NCBI RefSeq assembly: GCF_014472415.1
Contig: NZ_JACSZV010000056.1
Span: 1 to 35,233, forward strand
Reading direction: 5' to 3'
DNA: 35,233 nt
Origin: Pseudomonas sp. N40(2020)
Lineage (GTDB): Bacteria; Pseudomonadota; Gammaproteobacteria; Pseudomonadales; Pseudomonadaceae
Position 1 is the first letter of the stretch. Each line of letters starts with the position of its first letter. The translations under genes and the position numbers were made by a program. Below the pieces are notes generated by a model, which worked only from the letters and a program-made list of their open reading frames with translations, searched no databases and was not told where the DNA came from. Positions 30,320-35,233 of the stretch are shown in pieces.

Positions 30320-32575
30320 ATGTACAAAGATTTGAAGTTTCCGGTGTTGATCGTCCATCGCGACATCAAGGCCGATACCGTCGCCGGTGACCGTATCCGT
30401 GGCATCGCCCGGGAGTTGGAGCAGGAAGGTTTCAGTATCGTTTCGGCCACCGACTACACCGAAGGGCGTCTGGTGGCTTCGACCCACCATGGCCTCGCGT
30501 GCATGCTGATCGCCGCCGAGGATGCCAGCACCAACACGCATCTTTTGCAGAACATGGCCGAACTGATCGGCCTGGCGCGGGTGCGTGCGCCTGATCTGCC
30601 GATCTTTGCCCTGGGCGAACAGGTCACTCTGGAAAACGCCCCGGCCGATGCCATGGCCGAACTCAATCAATTGCGCGGGATCCTTTACCTGTTCGAAGAC
30701 ACCGTGCCGTTTCTGGCCCGGCAAGTCGCGCGGGCGGCGCGAAAGTATCTGGACGGTTTGCTGCCTCCGTTTTTCAAGGCGCTGGTGCAACACACCGCCG
30801 ATTCCAACTATTCCTGGCACACCCCCGGTCACGGCGGTGGCGTGGCGTATCACAAAAGCCCGGTGGGGCAGGCGTTTCATCAGTTCTTTGGGGAAAACAC
30901 CCTGCGCTCGGACTTGTCGGTGTCGGTGCCGGAACTCGGTTCGCTGCTCGACCACACCGGCCCGCTCGCCGAAGCCGAGGCTCGGGCTGCGCGCAATTTT
31001 GGTGCTGATCACACCTTTTTCGTGATCAATGGCACCTCGACCGCCAACAAGATCGTCTGGCATTCCATGGTCGCTCGCGATGATCTGGTGCTGGTGGATC
31101 GCAACTGCCACAAGTCGGTGCTGCACGCGATCATCATGACCGGTGCGATTCCGTTGTACCTGTGCCCGGAGCGCAATGAACTGGGGATCATCGGTCCGAT
31201 TCCGCTGAGCGAATTCAGCCGCGAATCGATCCAGGCCAAGATCGACGCGAGTCCTTTGACCAAGGGCCGCGCACCTAAAGTCAAACTGGCGGTGGTCACC
31301 AACTCGACCTACGACGGCCTCTGTTACAACGCCGAACTGATCAAGCAGAATCTGGGCAACAGCGTCGAAGTGCTGCATTTCGACGAGGCCTGGTACGCCT
31401 ATGCGGCGTTTCATGAATTCTTCGCCGGGCGCTATGGCATGGCCACCTCGCGCAGCGAAGACAGCCCGCTGGTGTTTACCACCCATTCCACCCATAAGCT
31501 GCTCGCCGCGTTCAGTCAGGCGTCGATGATCCATGTGCAGGACGGCGGCGCGCGGCAACTGGACCGGGATCGGTTCAACGAAGCGTTCATGATGCACATC
31601 TCCACTTCGCCGCAATACAGCATCATCGCCTCGCTGGATGTGGCCTCGGCCATGATGGAAGGCCCGGCCGGGCGCTCGCTGTTGCAGGAAACCTTTGATG
31701 AAGCCCTGAGTTTCCGCCGTGCGCTGGCCAATTTGCGGCAGCACATTGCCGCTGATGACTGGTGGTTTTCGATCTGGCAGCCACCGGGCGTCGAAGGCAT
31801 TGACCGTGTGCAAACGGAAGACTGGCTGCTGCAACCGGATGCCGAATGGCACGGGTTCGGTGAAGTCAGCGACGATTACGTATTGCTCGACCCAATCAAG
31901 GTCACGCTGGTGATGCCAGGTCTGAACGCCGGTGGCGCGTTGAGCGAGAAGGGCATACCGGCAGCCGTGGTCAGCAAGTTCCTTTGGGAGCGCGGGCTGG
32001 TGGTAGAGAAGACCGGGCTGTATTCATTTCTGGTGCTGTTCTCCATGGGCATCACCAAAGGCAAATGGAGCACGCTGCTCACCGAGTTGCTGGAGTTCAA
32101 GCGCAGTTACGACGCCAACGTCAGTCTGGCGACGTGCCTGCCATGTGTCGCGCAAGAAGACACGGCGCGCTATCGCGGCATGGGCCTGCGAGACTTATGC
32201 GATCAACTGCACGCCTGCTATCGCAGCAACGCGACGGCCAAACATCTGAAACGCATGTACACGGTGCTGCCGGAAATCGCCATGAAGCCGGCTCACGCCT
32301 ACGATCATTTGGTGCGTGGGGAGGTCGAGGCTGTGCCGATTGATAGGCTGGAAGGAAGGATTGCTGCCGTGATGCTGGTGCCGTATCCCCCAGGGATCCC
32401 CCTGATCATGCCCGGCGAGCGCTTTACCGAATCGACGCGCTCGATCATCGATTACCTGAAATTTGCCCGCACGTTCGATAGCAGCTTCCCCGGTTTTGTC
32501 GCTGATGTGCATGGACTGCAACATGAAGACGAAGGCAATGGGCGGCAGTACACCGTCGATTGCGTCAAGGAATGA
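30320..32575 (+). CDS. ldcA: Lysine decarboxylase (Orn/Lys/Arg decarboxylase, PLP-dependent)
   Basis: A 751-residue fold-type-I PLP decarboxylase. The N-terminal wing domain (about 1-130) resembles a response-regulator fold. The core includes the SWHTPGHGGG segment and FDEAWYAYAAFHEFF, and the PLP-binding Lys393 in THSTHKLLAA. The C-terminal domain ends with VPYPPGIPLIMPGE, a conserved segment. It would convert lysine to cadaverine in the cytoplasm. Position downstream of dnaQ matches ldcA of P. aeruginosa, which supports lysine rather than ornithine or arginine as substrate. A GNAT gene begins 14 bp downstream, so the two are probably co-transcribed. Confidence 0.92.
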   Translation: MYKDLKFPVLIVHRDIKADTVAGDRIRGIARELEQEGFSIVSATDYTEGRLVASTHHGLACMLIAAEDASTNTHLLQNMAELIGLARVRAPDLPIFALGEQVTLENAPADAMAELNQLRGILYLFEDTVPFLARQVARAARKYLDGLLPPFFKALVQHTADSNYSWHTPGHGGGVAYHKSPVGQAFHQFFGENTLRSDLSVSVPELGSLLDHTGPLAEAEARAARNFGADHTFFVINGTSTANKIVWHSMVARDDLVLVDRNCHKSVLHAIIMTGAIPLYLCPERNELGIIGPIPLSEFSRESIQAKIDASPLTKGRAPKVKLAVVTNSTYDGLCYNAELIKQNLGNSVEVLHFDEAWYAYAAFHEFFAGRYGMATSRSEDSPLVFTTHSTHKLLAAFSQASMIHVQDGGARQLDRDRFNEAFMMHISTSPQYSIIASLDVASAMMEGPAGRSLLQETFDEALSFRRALANLRQHIAADDWWFSIWQPPGVEGIDRVQTEDWLLQPDAEWHGFGEVSDDYVLLDPIKVTLVMPGLNAGGALSEKGIPAAVVSKFLWERGLVVEKTGLYSFLVLFSMGITKGKWSTLLTELLEFKRSYDANVSLATCLPCVAQEDTARYRGMGLRDLCDQLHACYRSNATAKHLKRMYTVLPEIAMKPAHAYDHLVRGEVEAVPIDRLEGRIAAVMLVPYPPGIPLIMPGERFTESTRSIIDYLKFARTFDSSFPGFVADVHGLQHEDEGNGRQYTVDCVKE

Positions 32576-32589
32576 GGACTTATCCCAGT

Positions 32590-33204
32590 ATGCAACCGGT
32601 CATGAATCCGAAATATCCAGGTCTGTCGGTGCGGGTTGCCGATGAAGGCTTTGCGCCTTATATCTGGGGCAGCGACTTCAGTTTTGAAGTCGCCGCCTAT
32701 GGCGCCGCGGTCATCGGCAAGCCCGTTGAACAGTGGCTGGTAACGCCGATCGTGCCGTACCGCAAGTGCTACGGCATTGATCCCGAGGAGTTCAGCAGTT
32801 TTCATAATGCCGCCGACAGCGCGATTTTCATGGCCTACCTCGATGACGAACCGGTCGGCCATCTGGTGATCAGCACCAACTGGAACGGCTTTGCCCATAT
32901 CGATGAACTGGCGGTGCACGCACCGGCCCGCCGTCATGGCGTCGCCAAGGCGTTGCTCGATGTGGCGCAGTTCTGGAGCCGCAAGAAGAAGTTGCCCGGC
33001 ATCATGCTGGAAACCCAGAACAATAACCTCGGGGCTTGTCGTTTATATGAGCGTTGTGGCTACGTGATCGGCGGTGTCGACCAGCTGCGTTATCGCGGCA
33101 TTGATCCGAATACCGCTGAAGTGGCGCTGTTCTGGTATCGATTGTTCGATAACCCGCTGGAAAACCCGCTCAGCTCGACAGCATCGCCTCGGCTTGTTCC
33201 GTGA
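32590..33204 (+). CDS. GNAT-family N-acetyltransferase
   Basis: A 204-residue acetyltransferase. The acetyl-CoA binding core is visible: HIDELAVHAPARRHGVAKALLD (motif A with the Arg-x-x-Gly turn), then MLETQNNNLGACRLYERCGYVIGG (motif B region). The start at ATG 32590 (MQPVMNPKYP) is placed by GAGGA at 32574-32578; ATG 32602 is an alternative. It is 14 bp downstream of ldcA on the same strand, so it may act on the diamine product or simply be co-expressed. Its 3' end overlaps the convergent LysR gene by 35 bp. The substrate is unknown. Confidence 0.87.
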   Translation: MQPVMNPKYPGLSVRVADEGFAPYIWGSDFSFEVAAYGAAVIGKPVEQWLVTPIVPYRKCYGIDPEEFSSFHNAADSAIFMAYLDDEPVGHLVISTNWNGFAHIDELAVHAPARRHGVAKALLDVAQFWSRKKKLPGIMLETQNNNLGACRLYERCGYVIGGVDQLRYRGIDPNTAEVALFWYRLFDNPLENPLSSTASPRLVP

Positions 33205-34063
33205 GGATGGCCAGTAACGTCTGAATCGCCGAAGACGGCTCTGCGTGCTTGAAGGTCAAGGCATAGAGGCTGATCGGCACGGCGGGGGACAGCGGGCAGA
33301 CATCCAGCCCGGCAGCGCGGGCGCCTAACGCGGTAAACGGATCGACAATGGCCAGCCCTTCACCGGCCTCGACCATGCTGCGCATCATCTGGTGGGTTTG
33401 TACCCGGGTCTGGATGCTTGGGGCGGGGCGCAGTGCCTGGAGTTTGTTTTCCAGCGCCGGGCTCAGCGGGTCCTGACCTTCGAGGCCGACCATCGCTTGC
33501 CCGGCCAGATCCTGCAGGGAAATGTATTTCTGCTTCGGTTGCAGCCAGCCGTGGGGTGCCAGCAGTTGCAGTTTGCCCTGTGCCAGCGGCTGGCAATCAA
33601 TGTCGGGGTGCTCAGGATCATGCAGACTCAGGCCCAGGTCACTCTCGCGCAGCAACAGGCTGCGGACGATGTCGCGGGTCGGTGCGCTGAGCAGGTTGCA
33701 AGGTGCATCGGGCAAGCGCCGGCGCAGGGCGGCCAGGCTTTGCGGCAATAACTGCTGGGTGAGTGGCGGAGTGCCAATGATGCATACGGGCGGGGCGAGG
33801 TATTGCTTGAGGCTACTGGCCAATCGTTGCACCGGCTCCAGTGCTTCGTAAACGTGCGCGATTTCAACCTGCAACGCCCGGGCTTCTGGCGTCGATTGCA
33901 GACGCCCGCGAACGCTGGCGAACAGCATGAACCCCAACTGACTCTCGGCTTCGCGCAAGCGCTCTTCGACTTCGGTAACCGGCAATTGCAGCCATTCGGC
34001 GGCGGTGCCCAGGTGACCGGTCTGCAAGAGCGCCTGAATCACTTCGATATGACGTAAACGCAT
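33170..34063 (-). CDS. LysR-family transcriptional regulator
   Basis: A 297-residue LysR protein. The N-terminal helix-turn-helix is MRLRHIEVIQALLQTGHLGTAAEWLQL, followed by the typical EERLREAESQLGFMLF linker entry. The effector domain includes CIIGTPPLTQQLLP and the second lobe GEGLAIVDPFTALGA. It is convergent with the ldcA-GNAT pair and overlaps the GNAT 3' end by 35 bp. It could regulate that operon, but convergent orientation gives no shared promoter, so the target is open. The start is the ATG before LRHIEV; upstream sequence is non-coding. Confidence 0.88.
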   Translation of the reverse strand: MRLRHIEVIQALLQTGHLGTAAEWLQLPVTEVEERLREAESQLGFMLFASVRGRLQSTPEARALQVEIAHVYEALEPVQRLASSLKQYLAPPVCIIGTPPLTQQLLPQSLAALRRRLPDAPCNLLSAPTRDIVRSLLLRESDLGLSLHDPEHPDIDCQPLAQGKLQLLAPHGWLQPKQKYISLQDLAGQAMVGLEGQDPLSPALENKLQALRPAPSIQTRVQTHQMMRSMVEAGEGLAIVDPFTALGARAAGLDVCPLSPAVPISLYALTFKHAEPSSAIQTLLAILTEQAEAMLSS

Positions 34064-34146
34064 GCGTGAAGTCCATGTTCAGCAGGTGGGGGCAGGCTGA
34101 ATCCTACCCCAAGTCTGCGCATATGACTTCTGCTCATAACACAGGG

Positions 34147-34407
34147 TTATGAGGCGACGGTGGTTTCCGGCAGGCTGCCGACGTAGGTGTCAGGCTCGCG
34201 AACGATCGTGACGCCCGATTGAACCAGCAAAAACTCGTTGTCACTGACCTTGTTGACACGATCGCCAATGGCCAGTTTGTAAGTGGTAGCAGGCTCCATG
34301 CCAGCGAGACCGTCTACCGACGGGTTGGATTCCTGGAATTCATGCACGGAATAAACGCGGCCTTCCGCATCTCTTGCATGGAACTGACCGACGAGTACTG
34401 CTGCCAT
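34147..34407 (-). CDS. Small protein of unknown function
   Basis: An 86-residue cytoplasmic-looking protein, MAAVLVGQFHARDAEGRVYSV at the start, rich in beta-type residues (TYKLAIGDRVNKVS, EFLLVQSGVTI), suggesting a small beta-barrel or Tudor/SH3-like fold. It has no signal peptide. AGAGG upstream on the - strand supports the start. I recall similar hypothetical proteins in Pseudomonas but no named family. It is divergent from the FMN reductase gene, with an imperfect hairpin at 34468-34487 between them. Confidence 0.72.
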   Translation of the reverse strand: MAAVLVGQFHARDAEGRVYSVHEFQESNPSVDGLAGMEPATTYKLAIGDRVNKVSDNEFLLVQSGVTIVREPDTYVGSLPETTVAS

Positions 34408-34467
34408 CTGCTTAGAACCTCTGGAGATAAAACGCTTGATTTGCGGCTTGGTAGACCTTCATCAAGG

Positions 34468-34487
34468 CCTGTAAGTTTTCCTACAGG
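34468..34487. promoter_or_regulatory. Imperfect inverted repeat followed by an A-tract
   Basis: CCTGTAAG, TTTT, CCTACAGG: eight-base arms with one mismatch, followed by AAAAAAAT on the + strand. It lies in the divergent gap between the small unknown gene and the reductase. It could be an operator or a REP-derived fragment, since TCCTACAGG recurs in Pseudomonas extragenic repeats. Confidence 0.3.
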
Positions 34488-34589
34488 AAAAAAATAATCA
34501 GCATGCGGGAATTTCCCTCGTTTGCTGGTGGAACCGGCACCGGATCATCTATAACTTGTGGCTCCTCCCACGGACATCGAGAGTCTTCC

Positions 34590-35147
34590 ATGAGCAATGT
34601 CTACAACGTCGCCGTAGTGGTCGGCAGCCTGCGTAAAGCTTCGATCAATCGCAAAGTCGCTCTGGCGCTGGCGGAACTGGCCCCGGCCAACCTCAAGCTT
34701 GAGATTGTCGAGATTGGTGATCTGCCACTCTATAACGAAGACATTGACGGCGATTCTCCGCCGGCAGCCTACAGCACTTTCCGGCAAAAAGTGGGTTCAT
34801 CCGACGCGGTGCTGTTTGTGACGCCCGAATACAACCGTTCGGTGCCCGCACCCTTGAAGAATGCCATCGATGTTGGTTCGCGGCCTTACGGCAAGAGCGT
34901 CTGGAGCGGCAAGCCGGGTGCGGTGATCAGCGTATCGCCGGGCGCCATCGGCGGATTTGGCGCCAACCAGCATCTGCGCCAGTCCTTTGTGTTTCTCGAT
35001 GTGCCGTGCATGCAGCAGCCTGAAGCGTATCTGGGTGGCGCGGGTTCGGCGTTCGATGAGGCGGGCAAATTGAGTGAATCGGTGAAGCCGTTCCTGCAAA
35101 AATTCATAGATGCTTACGGACAATTCGTAGAACAACACAAAAAGTAA
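34590..35147 (+). CDS. NADPH-dependent FMN reductase (ChrR/YieF-like quinone reductase)
   Basis: A 185-residue flavodoxin-fold reductase. The FMN phosphate-binding loop is GSLRKASINRK near the N-terminus, and the isoalloxazine-contacting segment is VTPEYNRSVPAPLKNAIDVGS. The pattern closely follows E. coli ChrR (YieF), which reduces quinones, chromate and other electron acceptors by two-electron transfer. A longer in-frame extension upstream (from 34503) lacks family similarity, so the ATG giving MSNVYNVAVVVGSLRK is used. It stands alone, followed by a REP element. Physiological acceptor is inferred from the family. Confidence 0.9.
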   Translation: MSNVYNVAVVVGSLRKASINRKVALALAELAPANLKLEIVEIGDLPLYNEDIDGDSPPAAYSTFRQKVGSSDAVLFVTPEYNRSVPAPLKNAIDVGSRPYGKSVWSGKPGAVISVSPGAIGGFGANQHLRQSFVFLDVPCMQQPEAYLGGAGSAFDEAGKLSESVKPFLQKFIDAYGQFVEQHKK

Positions 35148-35177
35148 TTCTTATATGGGACAAATGTAGGAGTGAGC

Positions 35178-35233
35178 CTGCTCGCGATAGCGGTATGTCA
35201 GTCGACTGATTGACATACCGCTATCGCGAGCAG
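35178..35233. repeat. REPIN-like perfect inverted repeat at the window end
   Basis: A perfect 23-base inverted repeat, CTGCTCGCGATAGCGGTATG at the left (35178-35197, continuing to 35200) and its complement at 35211-35233, around a ten-base loop. GTAGGAGTGAGC just before it is typical of fluorescent-Pseudomonas REP heads. The second REP may continue beyond the window. Confidence 0.85.

Noticed and set aside
30263..31852. 529-codon - strand frame opposite ldcA
   Set aside because: ldcA is complete with PLP lysine and conserved ends; the - strand frame is a shadow.

Overview
The window reads as a chromosomal segment of a fluorescent-group Pseudomonas. Support comes from GC-rich, Pseudomonas-like coding, a dnaQ / lysine decarboxylase neighbourhood like that of P. 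aeruginosa, Pseudomonas-type REP sequence at both window edges, and a DUF2388 protein. No rRNA, tRNA, CRISPR array or complete insertion sequence was recognised.

Layout. (1) 1-6.2 kb holds small metabolic genes with their own regulators. A Sad-type aldehyde dehydrogenase is divergent from a LysR regulator. An isochorismatase-like hydrolase is divergent from an HxlR regulator, followed by a glutathione S-transferase. A broken fragment of an NCS1 permease follows, then an alpha/beta hydrolase divergent from a second HxlR regulator. Palindromes lie in each divergent gap. (2) 6.2-21.5 kb is a contact-dependent inhibition (CDI/TpsBA) locus: a strong sigma70-type promoter, a CdiB/FhaC outer-membrane transporter, a 3854-residue CdiA-like exoprotein, and an adjacent immunity gene. 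Base composition falls sharply towards AT in the CdiA C-terminus. The locus then continues as an AT-rich cassette graveyard: a displaced toxin C-terminus with one in-frame stop, its probable immunity gene, and a third immunity-like gene resembling Imm63. Two copies of a palindromic repeat bracket the second module. (3) 21.5-25.8 kb is a mosaic: a small conserved-looking gene behind a structured leader, an internally deleted copy of a luciferase-like monooxygenase gene, a family 2 glycosyltransferase, and then the intact monooxygenase with its flavin reductase. (4) 25.8-35.2 kb is core-like. It carries an NCS1 permease divergent from the flavin reductase/monooxygenase pair, an orphan polyamine-binding protein, DUF2388, dnaQ, lysine decarboxylase with a GNAT acetyltransferase directly downstream, a convergent LysR regulator, a small unknown gene and a ChrR-like quinone/FMN reductase. 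A perfect REPIN-like inverted repeat closes the window.

How the genes may work together. CdiB would export CdiA, whose C-terminal domain would be delivered to neighbouring cells while CdiI protects the producer. The extra toxin/immunity modules look like displaced older specificities. The monooxygenase, flavin reductase and permease suggest uptake and two-component oxygenation of a small nitrogen-containing or heterocyclic compound; the substrate cannot be read from sequence. The polyamine-binding protein and lysine decarboxylase give the right-hand part a diamine flavour.

The strongest leads are the displaced toxin/immunity modules behind cdiA, an ADP-ribosyltransferase-like reading of the CdiA toxin tip, the exact 411-residue super-repeat in CdiA, and the two paralogue remnants (monooxygenase and NCS1 permease) whose intact relatives lie in the same window.
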